This document shows, in pieces, positions 17,502 through 26,325 of a DNA stretch of 64,000 nucleotides. The notes under the pieces are model-generated. The model saw only the letters and a list, made by a program, of their open reading frames with translations. It did no database searches and was not told the DNA's origin. The position numbers were made by a program, and so were the translations under genes. The stretch covers positions 4,974,501 through 5,038,500 of the forward strand of contig NZ_CP034437.1 of assembly GCF_003952225.1 (NCBI RefSeq), written 5' to 3'. This DNA comes from Paenibacillus albus. Lineage in GTDB: Bacteria; Bacillota; Bacilli; Paenibacillales; Paenibacillaceae. The number at the start of each line of letters is the position of its first letter. Positions within the stretch are counted from its first letter, which is position 1.

Positions 17502-19691
17502 TTACTGGATCCTCATCTTTTTAGTTGGCTTGCTCAATTTGAGCTGTTCGGCAATTTGAGCCGCTTCCATCGGACGGCCAAGCAAGTAGCCTTGCATCGT
17601 GTTGCAGCCGTAACGAAGCAGTAAGCCGAATTCGGCTTCTGTTTCCACGCCTTCAGCAATTACCTCAAGCTTCAAATTCTCAGCCATCGTGATAATGGTA
17701 TGTACAATTGAGGCATTCACGCCGTGTGTGTCCATCTTCTTCACAAACGACTGATCTACCTTTAACTTATCTATCGGCAATTCGCTCAAATAACTTAAGG
17801 AGCTGTAGCCTGTTCCGAAATCATCAATTGCGATCGATACGCCAAGACGCTTCAAGTTCTTCAGCATCATCAGCGCGTGATGCTTGTTCATCGTCATGCT
17901 CTCGGTTATTTCTACGACGAGATACTTTGGATCAAGTCCGGTCTCTTTCAGAATATTCTCAATCCGCTCGATAATCTTGCCGTCATTGAACTGCTGTGTA
18001 GACAGGTTCACCGCGACCGGTATCTTCATTAGCCCATCATCCTGCCAACGCTTATTCGCGCGACATGCTTCGAGCATGACCCATTCACCAATTGCGTGAA
18101 TCATGCCCGTTTCCTCGGCAATCGGGATAAACTCCGCGGGAGACACACGTCCAAGCTCTGGACTTTGCCAGCGGATCAAGCACTCTACGCCTTTGATTGT
18201 CCGGTCAATCCCGTTGAAGACGGGCTGATAATTCAAATAAAACTCTTCCCGGTCAATCGCTTTACGAAGCCTGCGCTCAATCTCCATCTTACGATGAATC
18301 TCTTCCTGGAAGCGCGCCTCATAGAACTGAATCTGATTGCCGCCTTCTGACTTCGCGATGTTCATTGCCATATGAGCATACCGAATGAGGTGCTCGATAT
18401 TCGTATGATTGTCCGGGTACTGACTGATCCCGAAGCTTGATGTCATCTGAATCTCTAAACCATCCAGCATAATGGGCTGGCGAATCGCACCTAGAAGCCG
18501 CTCGGCGTTGCGTTCAATCATATCGAAGGACGCGCCGCCCATCAAACAAATAAACTCATCGCTGCCTGCACGAATAATCGTTGTGTCTTCCGATGTAAAT
18601 CGCTTCAACCGTCTTGCCATGAGCTGAAGTAATGAATCGCCATTCTCGTGGCCCATGGAGTCTTTAATTTGTTTGAAATGATCGAAATTAAAGAACAGAA
18701 CAGCAAACCGTCCATATTTCGCTTTCATACGATCCATCTCCGTCATGAGCTGATTCTGATTCGGCAGCCCCGTCAGTTGGTCGTGATTGAGCAGAAATTT
18801 GATTTTCTCTTCCATTCGCTTCCGTTCCGTAACTTCGAAAGTAACGACAATAATTTCTTTTACGATGCCGCTAACCCGCACGGGTCGAGCAACTGTCGTA
18901 AAGTGATACTTCCGCCATTCTGTATCGTAACTGACGCAATCTTCACCGTTCCACGTTCTATTCAGATGTTCCATATGCTGTGACATCACTTCAGCGGGTA
19001 AATTTATTTCAAGCTTCTGGCCGATGAAGTTTTGACTCACTTGTCCAAATCTTGTTAACAGCTCGCCTCTGCAATCCGTAAGAATGAACGTATTGCCTTG
19101 CTTGATTAACGAACAGTAAAAACCGTTTAGCTGCCGAAGCGCCTGATTCAGCTCTTCATGAATCGTATTCTCCGATGCAAGGCACCCGGTCATGAACTCC
19201 AGCAGCACCTTCATCTCATGATTGGCAAGATCCTCTTGATCGAGCGTTTTCCAGAATGGCTTGGACTCGATCGCAGCATGACAGCGCAGTAGAAACTCTT
19301 CTTCCATCTGCGCATTGGCCGGGTATTGGAACAAACTATCTTTATGGAAAAAGTCTGCCGCGCCATTCGAAAGGGCTGCGATTGCAGGGGAAGCACCTTC
19401 ATCCGTATAGCTGCTCAGCATAATGACTGGCATCGGACTCTCTACCATCAGCCGGCTGAGTGCAGATAGTCCGTCCAGAACCGGCATTTCAATGTCCATG
19501 GTAACGAGGTCAGGGCGCATGACCTTCAATTGTTCAAGCGCCTCCTGACCATTGGATGCGGTCCCCATCACCCATAATTTAGGGTCTTTTTCAATCAGCC
19601 TGCTAATCATCTGCCGCATGACGGCAGAGTCATCGACGACGAGCACGCCGTATGGAGCAGGCGGATCGGCTAAGCCTAGAAGTTTACGCAT
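17502..19691 (-). CDS. CheB-like receiver-PAS-GGDEF-EAL protein
   Basis: 729 residues. The receiver resembles that of CheB, with DD at 20-21, phospho-acceptor D66 in TMDIEMP, and K117. A linker and PAS-like region (about 190-290) follow. The GGDEF domain is degenerate: the loop is AGSDEF (375-380) and the first metal Asp is replaced in FFNFDHFK, so cyclase activity is doubtful. The EAL domain keeps its key residues (ECL at 503, EITES, DDFGTGYSS, KVDQSF), so c-di-GMP hydrolysis is likely. Its start overlaps the cheA stop by 8 bp, making it the obvious phosphorylation partner of this CheA. Output would be a change in c-di-GMP rather than a motor-binding CheY. Confidence 0.88.
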   Translation of the reverse strand: MRKLLGLADPPAPYGVLVVDDSAVMRQMISRLIEKDPKLWVMGTASNGQEALEQLKVMRPDLVTMDIEMPVLDGLSALSRLMVESPMPVIMLSSYTDEGASPAIAALSNGAADFFHKDSLFQYPANAQMEEEFLLRCHAAIESKPFWKTLDQEDLANHEMKVLLEFMTGCLASENTIHEELNQALRQLNGFYCSLIKQGNTFILTDCRGELLTRFGQVSQNFIGQKLEINLPAEVMSQHMEHLNRTWNGEDCVSYDTEWRKYHFTTVARPVRVSGIVKEIIVVTFEVTERKRMEEKIKFLLNHDQLTGLPNQNQLMTEMDRMKAKYGRFAVLFFNFDHFKQIKDSMGHENGDSLLQLMARRLKRFTSEDTTIIRAGSDEFICLMGGASFDMIERNAERLLGAIRQPIMLDGLEIQMTSSFGISQYPDNHTNIEHLIRYAHMAMNIAKSEGGNQIQFYEARFQEEIHRKMEIERRLRKAIDREEFYLNYQPVFNGIDRTIKGVECLIRWQSPELGRVSPAEFIPIAEETGMIHAIGEWVMLEACRANKRWQDDGLMKIPVAVNLSTQQFNDGKIIERIENILKETGLDPKYLVVEITESMTMNKHHALMMLKNLKRLGVSIAIDDFGTGYSSLSYLSELPIDKLKVDQSFVKKMDTHGVNASIVHTIITMAENLKLEVIAEGVETEAEFGLLLRYGCNTMQGYLLGRPMEAAQIAEQLKLSKPTKKMRIQ

Positions 19692-22278
19692 GAATGGTGT
19701 CCCAACCCCTTGAACGGAGCATTTTGTCTAGTTTAAGTACAATTACAAGCTGCTCGTCTGTCTTGCAAATCCCGCCGATATATTGATCGGAGATCATCGT
19801 AACGTCCTTCGGCGCAGGCTCGATTTGGTTATGGGTCACATGAATGACTTCGCGTACACGATCAACGAGAATACCGATATCGCGGCCGTCTTCATTCAGA
19901 ATGATAACGCGTGAATGCTGATCCGGCTCGGAATGACGCATGCCAAGGCATGACTTAATATCGACAACCGGCATGAGCTCGCCGCGCAAGTTCATAAGCC
20001 CTAACACTTCCGCTGGCGCGTTCGCCATCCGCAGTATGGAAGGAACCTTGATGATTTCTTTCGCTTGATTAATGTCGAGCGCGTAATGCTCATCTTCCAG
20101 ATCGAATGTGACCAGCTTCACTTTGCGGCCGGATACCTTCTGTTCATTCGCATGCGTCTTGCTGATAGTTGCTCCGGAGTCGCGGATGACGGCGTTCACG
20201 TCCAGAATGAGAGCGATGCGCCCGTCTCCCATGATGGTAGCGCCGGATACGTAAGCAACTTGTCCCAAATAATTGCCAAGCGACTTCATTACGATCTCCT
20301 GGTTCGCGACAAGCTTGTCGACGTACAAGCATACGCGTCTCTCAGCAAGTCCAATCATAACTGCATAGCCCTTCGAATCAATATCGTTCTCTGTTGTGCC
20401 AAGCCTTCTGTGCATCCGTACGACCGGAAGAATCTCTCCGCGAACGACGCAAACCTCTTCGCTGTTCACGATTTGGATATCTTCAGGCGTCAAGCGGAAC
20501 GTCTCGATAACGTTCGTCAGCGGAATCGCAAGTGTATGCTTGCCAAGCTGCACGAGGAGCGAACGGGAAATCGCAAGCGTAAGCGGCAGCTTGATCGTAA
20601 ATACAGTGCCTTCGCCAGCAGTCGTCTCGATGTTAATAATGCCGTTCAGCTTCTCAATATGCGAGCGGACGATATCCATGCCTACACCGCGACCGGAAAG
20701 CTCCGTCACTTTCTCTGCGGTAGACATGCCTGAATGGAAGATTAGACTAATAATTTCTTTATCCGTTAACGCTTCCGCCTCTTCAGCACCGATGAAGCCC
20801 TTCTGGACGGCTTTCTGCTTAATCCTCTGTAAGTCGATGCCGCGGCCGTCGTCTGCAAGCGTAATGACGATTGCGTTCTCTTGATGGCTTGCGCGGAGCA
20901 GCAAGTTTCCTTTGCGATTCTTACCGAGCTTCTCGCGCTCATCCGGCGGCTCCAAACCATGGTCGATCGCATTGCGAATAATATGGATAAGCGGATCGCT
21001 GATCTCCTCAATTAGAGTACGGTCAAGCTCCGTTTCTTTACCTTCCACTTGGAAAGTCACTTCTTTACCGGCTTGCTCCGCTACGTCGCGAACCATACGC
21101 GGGAAACGATTAAACAGCTGCTCAATCGGCATCATCCGCGTCTTCATCGTACCTTCTTGAAGCTCTGCAACGACACGGCCCAGGTGGTCCGTAATTTCGC
21201 CGAGCAGAAGCGTTTCCGGCTCCTGCTTAAACCGATCCTCGAAGCGTCTGCGCACTTCGCGAATACGAGTGTTATCAATAATCAATTCGCCGACCAGGTT
21301 CAACAGATGCTCCAACCGGTTTACATCCACCCGAACGGTTTGCTGAATTTGCACTTTCGCATCGGGTTGTCCTGCTGCCCCTTGGTCTAAGCTAGCTTGC
21401 GGCACATTAGCAGCAGGCGGGGCTGCAGCAGCTGTTTGTTTATTCACGGATACGACGGAGGACTTGGTCCCGATCTGTATGCCGCCCGAGGCTTGAAGCT
21501 GCTTCACCGTGAAGCTCTCGATCTGCGATGCTTCTTCTACTTTGCGTACGATCTCCGCTTCTGTTTGCTTCGTTGCGATCAAGAAATGGATCGGTCCAGC
21601 TGTAAGCAGCTGTTCCTGCTCCCATAAGCCGATCTCCGGCGATGTGCCGATAACTTCGCCAAGCTCACCTAAATTGCGTAGAATAACCATTGCTTTTACA
21701 GTAGGCATTTCGACGTCTGCAGCGAGCGTTACGCTAATCTCGTACGAATGGTTCCCCTCTGCCAGCTTTTGCGCCTTAGCTGCAAGCACCGCTTCGTTCC
21801 AGCCGTCATACATCGCTGTCTCCTGCGCTGATGTTGCCTTCACTGCCTCGCTAGCAGCAGCATTCGCGGCAATCGCTTCTTCTGCAGGCTGGTCGGTCAG
21901 AATGCCGTTCAGCAGCTCCACGAGCGTTTCAATCGGCTCATCATTGAAATCGCCTTTGCGCAGCGTTTCCTTCTTCGCCTTCAAATAATCGATACACTTG
22001 AACAGCACATTGATAAGCGACTTGCTCGTCTGCAGTCGATTCTGACGAAGCAGCTCGAACACGCTCTCAACCTTATGCGTCACTTCTTTCATCGATTGGA
22101 AGCCCATTGCTGCGGAAGAACCTTTGAGCGTATGTGCGGCACGGAAGATCGTCTGTATCGTTTCCGGCGAATTGCCGCCGTTCTCGAGCTCTAGAATCGA
22201 CTCGTCCAGAACTTGCAGCTGCTCTTCCAGCTCATCTAGAAAAACGCTCAGATATGTAAGTGCGAATGATTCGTTCAT
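19684..22278 (-). CDS. cheA: chemotaxis histidine kinase CheA with two CheW domains
   Basis: 864 residues, longer than the usual ~670. Order: Hpt domain with H49 in AAHTLKGSS; a P2-like response-regulator docking region (about 170-265); dimerisation helices (VNRLEHLLNLVGELI); HATPase with NAIDHGLE, DDGRGID and GRGVGMDIV; a CheW domain; then a second complete CheW-like domain from about 725 to the end. It overlaps cheW by one base (TAATG). The extra CheW domain could widen array contacts. Phosphate would pass from H49 to the receiver of the downstream GGDEF-EAL protein. Confidence 0.92.
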   Translation of the reverse strand: MNESFALTYLSVFLDELEEQLQVLDESILELENGGNSPETIQTIFRAAHTLKGSSAAMGFQSMKEVTHKVESVFELLRQNRLQTSKSLINVLFKCIDYLKAKKETLRKGDFNDEPIETLVELLNGILTDQPAEEAIAANAAASEAVKATSAQETAMYDGWNEAVLAAKAQKLAEGNHSYEISVTLAADVEMPTVKAMVILRNLGELGEVIGTSPEIGLWEQEQLLTAGPIHFLIATKQTEAEIVRKVEEASQIESFTVKQLQASGGIQIGTKSSVVSVNKQTAAAAPPAANVPQASLDQGAAGQPDAKVQIQQTVRVDVNRLEHLLNLVGELIIDNTRIREVRRRFEDRFKQEPETLLLGEITDHLGRVVAELQEGTMKTRMMPIEQLFNRFPRMVRDVAEQAGKEVTFQVEGKETELDRTLIEEISDPLIHIIRNAIDHGLEPPDEREKLGKNRKGNLLLRASHQENAIVITLADDGRGIDLQRIKQKAVQKGFIGAEEAEALTDKEIISLIFHSGMSTAEKVTELSGRGVGMDIVRSHIEKLNGIINIETTAGEGTVFTIKLPLTLAISRSLLVQLGKHTLAIPLTNVIETFRLTPEDIQIVNSEEVCVVRGEILPVVRMHRRLGTTENDIDSKGYAVMIGLAERRVCLYVDKLVANQEIVMKSLGNYLGQVAYVSGATIMGDGRIALILDVNAVIRDSGATISKTHANEQKVSGRKVKLVTFDLEDEHYALDINQAKEIIKVPSILRMANAPAEVLGLMNLRGELMPVVDIKSCLGMRHSEPDQHSRVIILNEDGRDIGILVDRVREVIHVTHNQIEPAPKDVTMISDQYIGGICKTDEQLVIVLKLDKMLRSRGWDTIHA

Positions 22279-22703
22279 TATTGACCTCCTCCAGTGTTCA
22301 AGATAGACGGCAAGTGCAGAATGCTGACAAGCTGGTCATTGATCTTCCCGATCCCTGACAAGTTGCCTGCCTGCGCGCCTCCTATACCATCTGGAGTCGG
22401 TAAAATTTCCGAGAAGAACGCCACCTGCTCAACACGATCCACATACAGTCCAACAGGCTCACCTTCCGGTGTCTGGACGATGACAATACGGGAAGCAGCC
22501 GTCGTATGGCTCTCCATCATGCGAAACTTCGAACGAAGCCCGATGACGGGAACGATGGTGCCTCGCAAATTAATAACGCCTTTCACATGCGCCCTTGCGG
22601 CTGGTATTTCGGTGATTGGCATGTCTTTGATAATCTCTTGAATGTCTGTGATTGGGAGCGCAAATTTCTCCTCATTCAACCCTACTACGATGTAATTGGC
22701 CAC
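22278..22703 (-). CDS. cheW: chemotaxis coupling protein CheW
   Basis: 141 residues forming one CheW domain: NYIVVGLNEEKFALPI, DIQEIIKDMPITEIP, the hallmark GVINLRGTIVPVIGLR, and VDRVEQVAFFSE. It links receptors to CheA at the membrane. The start is GTG at 22703, chosen because CAAGGAGG lies 8 bases upstream; the open frame extends to 22778 but would place that ribosome site inside the gene. The stop shares a base with the cheA start, indicating coupled translation. Confidence 0.9.
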   Translation of the reverse strand: MANYIVVGLNEEKFALPITDIQEIIKDMPITEIPAARAHVKGVINLRGTIVPVIGLRSKFRMMESHTTAASRIVIVQTPEGEPVGLYVDRVEQVAFFSEILPTPDGIGGAQAGNLSGIGKINDQLVSILHLPSILNTGGGQ

Positions 22704-22737
22704 CGCTCGGACCTCCTTGTTCGTCTCTCTACTATGA

Positions 22738-23175
22738 TTATCGGATATGTCGTTCCGTTTCTTTGGTATGTACGACATCTGTCTTCAAAATGACACAATC
22801 AAATATATTCATAATTTCACTGCGAGCTTGATGAATGAAACCAAGCACCGACTGCTCCAGCTTGCTCGTACATAGCGAAGCATTGACCCAAATTTGCTGA
22901 CTCATCAGCACGATCGACATATCGTTATGCGACGGATACCGGTACACCTCGTCAAAAACATTCGTTTCCGAATACATGTCTGGGAGAACAATTGAGAACA
23001 TAATGACAGGCGGCTCATCACCCATATCCGTTATGCGGAACTGCTCCTGGATCGGATAGTTATCTTTCGTCCAGCGAAAACCATGTGAATAAGCAAGATC
23101 GGCTTGCCACACAGGCTCAAATCGGCTCGCAGCGTCTTCGAACAATTCTTTATAAAATTCGAGCAGTTTCATCAT
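22738..23175 (-). CDS. protein of unknown function at head of the chemosensory operon
   Basis: 145 residues. I do not recognise the family. The protein is soluble and acidic in its N-terminal half, with aromatic patches (YSHGFRWTKDNYPIQEQF) and no membrane segment or known catalytic motif. AGGTGA lies 7 bases before the first of two adjacent ATGs. It is 34 bases upstream of cheW on the same strand, so it probably belongs to the chemosensory unit as an accessory or adaptor. Function is otherwise open. Confidence 0.7.
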   Translation of the reverse strand: MMKLLEFYKELFEDAASRFEPVWQADLAYSHGFRWTKDNYPIQEQFRITDMGDEPPVIMFSIVLPDMYSETNVFDEVYRYPSHNDMSIVLMSQQIWVNASLCTSKLEQSVLGFIHQARSEIMNIFDCVILKTDVVHTKETERHIR

Positions 23176-23210
23176 GTATGATCACCTATTCGCATCGTTG
23201 TGTGTTCCAA
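23172..23210 (-). CDS. possible 12-codon leader peptide
   Basis: A short frame TTG...TGA encodes MEHTTMRIGDHT. It has a stronger ribosome site (GAAGGAGGAAC, 8 bases upstream) than the gene that follows. Its stop overlaps the next start as ATGA. It may serve translational coupling of the first chemosensory gene. A TATAAT box at 23244-23249 (minus) would start transcription about 30 bases before it. Confidence 0.4.
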   Translation of the reverse strand: MEHTTMRIGDHT

Positions 23211-23346
23211 GTTGCGTTCCTCCTTCGTAATACCGTTACACTGATTATAAGGGCTAAGTATTTGGTAAGTTCTTAATGATCGTTTGGATTGTGTGATTTT
23301 GGCACGATTTTATTTGGAAAGTGTTAGCGCAATCACAATAAAGCAC

Positions 23347-23391
23347 AAAACAGCCCCTGGCTGCTATTTCCAGCAATCCCGGGGCTGTTTT
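23347..23391 (-). terminator. terminator after hisA-like gene
   Basis: AAAACAGCCCC (23347-23357) pairs with GGGGCTGTTTT (23381-23391). The minus-strand read ends in a T-rich stretch. It lies 50 bases after the stop of the hisA-like gene. Confidence 0.88.
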
Positions 23392-23441
23392 GCGTCTAAA
23401 CTTACTATTTACAAGCCTCAATGAGAGACCTATATGACGTG

Positions 23442-24209
23442 TTAGTATGCACGTGATTTACAGAAAGCCACAACATCCTCGTACGGCATCGAGCCACCGA
23501 AGATATCCAACGCGCTGCCGATCGTAATGTCAAGCTTGCCAGCGGCCAGCTTCTGGAACAATGCGAGATCATCGAACGAACGGGCACCACCTGCATAGGT
23601 CGTCGGTATCGTTACCCACTGCGCCAGCTGCTCGACCAGATCCGTTAGAATGCCGCTCCGCTTACCCTCAACGTCGACGGCATGCACGAGATATTCGTCG
23701 CAATATTGCGCAAGCTCTTCCAGATGCGCTGCTTTCACTTCGAAGCTGCTGAAGGTTGTCCATTGGTTCGTGACGACAAACCACTTATCATCGCGCTTCT
23801 TGCAGCTCAGATCAATGACCAGCTTCTCCTTGCCAACCTCGGAGACGATGCGCTGAAGGTTGTCCATATCAAGCTCGCCGTCGCGGAAAATATAAGAGGT
23901 AACGATAACATGCGAGGCGCCCGCTTCAAGGTACTGCGCCGCGTTCTCCGCTCGAATACCCCCGCCGATCTGAAGACCGCCTGGATATGCGCGTAGTGCC
24001 TTGAGCGCCGCTTCTTCATTGCCGCCTCCGAGCATGATAACATGGCCGCCGGTTAACTGATCACGCTGGAACATGTCTGCATAATAAGCGGAGTCATGCT
24101 CCGATACGAAGTTCTCGACGACTTGCTGGTCTTCATTTTGGCTTAATGTTTCACCGACAATTTGTTTCACTTTCCCTTTATGTAGGTCGATACAAGGTCT
24201 GAATTTCAT
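23442..24209 (-). CDS. hisA: eukaryotic-type ProFAR isomerase (HisA/HIS6-like)
   Basis: 255 residues, a (beta/alpha)8 barrel. The sequence follows the plant/fungal HIS6 branch rather than ordinary bacterial HisA: FRPCIDLHKGKVKQIVG, DQLTGGHVIMLGGGN, GGLQIGGGI, ASHVIVTSYIF, LVIDLSCKK, EYLVHAVDVEGKRSGI, TYAGGARS and DITIGSALDIFGG. The reaction would be isomerisation of ProFAR to PRFAR in histidine synthesis. The conserved Asp of CIDLHKG and of VDVEGKR are present. No other his gene is adjacent. AGAGGG precedes the ATG. Whether it is the cell's only HisA cannot be told from this window. Confidence 0.85.
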   Translation of the reverse strand: MKFRPCIDLHKGKVKQIVGETLSQNEDQQVVENFVSEHDSAYYADMFQRDQLTGGHVIMLGGGNEEAALKALRAYPGGLQIGGGIRAENAAQYLEAGASHVIVTSYIFRDGELDMDNLQRIVSEVGKEKLVIDLSCKKRDDKWFVVTNQWTTFSSFEVKAAHLEELAQYCDEYLVHAVDVEGKRSGILTDLVEQLAQWVTIPTTYAGGARSFDDLALFQKLAAGKLDITIGSALDIFGGSMPYEDVVAFCKSRAY

Positions 24210-24234
24210 TCGTTTCCCTCTTCTCTTGTGAACT

Positions 24235-24654
24235 CTAGCTTCTAGGTCGTTTCACGCTTAACCGATATAGGAAGTATCCTAACCACGCACCGATAGTATT
24301 GAGAATGATATCGTCGACATCAAAGCTGCCGCGATGAAGCAGCAGCTGCAGCAGCTCCAGAACGAAGAGCGATGCAATAAACAGCAGCGAGAATCGAATA
24401 AGCTTCAGTCCCAGCAAGTACGGCAGCATGAGCCCAAAAGGCATAAACACCGCTACATTGCCCACCATATTGACGATCCAATACTTGACGTCGAAGCTGT
24501 CCGCATGTTCAAAGTACAATCGTACGGTCTGAAACGGAACGACATTGTATCGGTATTCTGACGAGTGCACAGCCGAACGGCCAAAGCCGATAAACATCCA
24601 GTAAATAAGCAATAATGTATAACCAATTATAATAAGTGCGTATAGCTTCTTCAT
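24235..24654 (-). CDS. VanZ-family membrane protein
   Basis: 139 residues with four hydrophobic helices. It has the VanZ-like pattern: a first helix ending in YWMFIGFG, NMVGNVAVFMPFGLMLPYL in the middle, and SFDVDDIILNTIGAWLGYFLY near the end. VanZ of enterococci gives low teicoplanin resistance, but most chromosomal members have no assigned role. It ends 25 bases before the hisA-like gene and may share its transcript. Confidence 0.8.
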   Translation of the reverse strand: MKKLYALIIIGYTLLLIYWMFIGFGRSAVHSSEYRYNVVPFQTVRLYFEHADSFDVKYWIVNMVGNVAVFMPFGLMLPYLLGLKLIRFSLLFIASLFVLELLQLLLHRGSFDVDDIILNTIGAWLGYFLYRLSVKRPRS

Positions 24655-24678
24655 GAATATGCACTTTCCCCTTGCGAG

Positions 24679-25176
24679 TTAAGCTAATATTTTCTGATAA
24701 GAAACCGAGTTCAGCCAGCGGTCAAACTTGCGAGCGATCTCTTGATAGTACGCCACTTGCTTATAGCCGAGCTTGTCGAAAAGCGCTACGCTGCCCGTGT
24801 TTTCCGTACAAATCGCTGCCAGCAGGGAGTGGAAATTCAGCTCGCGCGCCACTTGCTCAATGAATTCCGCAGCTTTGCGGCCGATCCCCTGTCCGATAAA
24901 CGCCTGGTCCAAATAGATGCTCACTTCCGCCGTTACATTAAACGCCGGACGCTTCTTATGCTGTGTAAGGAGCACATATCCCGCATATTGACCGTCAACA
25001 AGAACGACATACGAGCGGTACAAATCCGAGAGCGGTTCAATAAGCTCCTTCATTTGATCGGTCGTATACCGATACAAGTCATAAGTAACTGTTGTATGCT
25101 CCACATAGTAATTGTAAGTATCGCAAACCGCGCTTAAGTAAGTATCGGAATAACTTTGAAACGTTAAATCTGACAT
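24679..25176 (-). CDS. GNAT acetyltransferase
   Basis: 165 residues with the GNAT core: the acetyl-CoA loop QAFIGQGIGRKAAEF and the following ICTENTGSVALFDKLGYKQVAYYQEI, similar to phosphinothricin/amino-acid N-acetyltransferases. The start at 25176 (ATG) has GAGGAG at 8 bases; a TTG one codon earlier is less likely. The substrate is unknown. Neighbouring genes on the same strand are a VanZ-like and a lipoprotein gene. Confidence 0.82.
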   Translation of the reverse strand: MSDLTFQSYSDTYLSAVCDTYNYYVEHTTVTYDLYRYTTDQMKELIEPLSDLYRSYVVLVDGQYAGYVLLTQHKKRPAFNVTAEVSIYLDQAFIGQGIGRKAAEFIEQVARELNFHSLLAAICTENTGSVALFDKLGYKQVAYYQEIARKFDRWLNSVSYQKILA

Positions 25177-25227
25177 CAATATCGCTCCTCATTCTCGTAT
25201 CTGGCTGTCGTTTTTTGCTGCTCATTG

Positions 25228-25704
25228 CTATACCCAGCGTTCGATGCTATAGACTTTGGTCTGGCCGGTCCCCGCATCTTCAGTCACGGTATAAATCCAC
25301 TCATATTCATTCATATCGACACGGCCATCCGGGTAATAGACGCCGATCTTCTCAATAATATAAAACTTGTAGTTCCCGTTCATCTTCTGAATATTCATAA
25401 TTTGATAACGAATCAATTTCTCTTTGATGTTCTTCGAGCTGAGCCTGCGAACCAAGCTTTCCTGCTGCCTATAGAGCGGTCCATCCGGATCAAGCAGTCC
25501 TTCCACCAGAGAGAAACGATTCTTATTGACTGCCTCCACCATCGACTCTTCATACGCGTTCATCGTTCGATTGGCGCCTGATTTCGAATAGTCCATCTGT
25601 TCCCCGAGGGCTGTCCCTTCTGATCTCGGTTCTTCCTTAGCTGTACAGGCACTTACCAGCAGCATCATGCTCAGCAGCGCGCCGAGCGTGGCCCTTCTGT
25701 ACAT
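25228..25704 (-). CDS. small lipoprotein of unknown function
   Basis: 158 residues. A signal peptide with lipobox LVSAC places the lipidated Cys at about residue 20, so the protein should be anchored on the outer face of the membrane. The mature part is charged and closes with IEKIGVYYPDGRVDMNEYEWIYTVT, a beta-rich stretch. I do not recognise the family. GGGAG lies 9 bases before the ATG. No clear functional partner is nearby. Confidence 0.7.
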   Translation of the reverse strand: MYRRATLGALLSMMLLVSACTAKEEPRSEGTALGEQMDYSKSGANRTMNAYEESMVEAVNKNRFSLVEGLLDPDGPLYRQQESLVRRLSSKNIKEKLIRYQIMNIQKMNGNYKFYIIEKIGVYYPDGRVDMNEYEWIYTVTEDAGTGQTKVYSIERWV

Positions 25705-25728
25705 GGTTGTTTTCTCCCGTCTTATTCA

Positions 25729-26220
25729 TTATTGATTTCGCACGCCGCTTACTGTTCTCTCATAAATGATAATCGCTTTACCGTCCGGAAGCTCAGCTGG
25801 ACGAACTTCTACGCAGCCATGCCGCTGCCAGAAGCGATGCGCATTCGGATTGTTCACAAGGACGCCGAGCCTATGCGTCTGTACACCACGCTCGCGCATG
25901 ACGCTGTCAAACCTTGCAAGCGCAGCGCTGCCATAACCTTGTCCTTGATAGCGGCCGCTAATGATTAGCAGCCCTATCCAGGTGCAGCTATCCTTCGGAT
26001 TATGCATAAGCAGCTCAAGAATGCCTACAAATTGTTGGTTGTCGTAAAGCAAATAGCGTTCAGCCCCGGCTTGCTCAGCATCCTTCAGCTCGGCGGCAAT
26101 GTCTTCGGCAGTGAGTATCGCTTTATCTTTGGAAATGAGATTAAACTGTGGATTGCTATTAAAAATATCAAGCTCGTGCTCGATATGTTCGGGCTGGCAA
26201 GACCGAATCATGGTCAGCAT
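25729..26220 (-). CDS. GNAT acetyltransferase
   Basis: 163 residues. The acetyl-CoA motif is in SGRYQGQGYGSAALARF, and NNPNAHRFWQRHGCVEVR forms the last conserved block. The best-placed start is ATG 26220, 12-13 bases after GGAAGGAG; an in-frame GTG at 26232 sits too close to that site. The substrate is not predictable. It is one of five GNAT genes in this window; their sequences differ clearly from one another. Confidence 0.8.
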   Translation of the reverse strand: MLTMIRSCQPEHIEHELDIFNSNPQFNLISKDKAILTAEDIAAELKDAEQAGAERYLLYDNQQFVGILELLMHNPKDSCTWIGLLIISGRYQGQGYGSAALARFDSVMRERGVQTHRLGVLVNNPNAHRFWQRHGCVEVRPAELPDGKAIIIYERTVSGVRNQ

Positions 26221-26325
26221 ATCTAGGTGCACTCTCCTTCCGTGTGAAGCAAAATGGAGATAACTTATAGTTTACCATGATCCGATGATGTTCTGGAATA
26301 TCCGCGAGAAATTAAAACATGCCCC

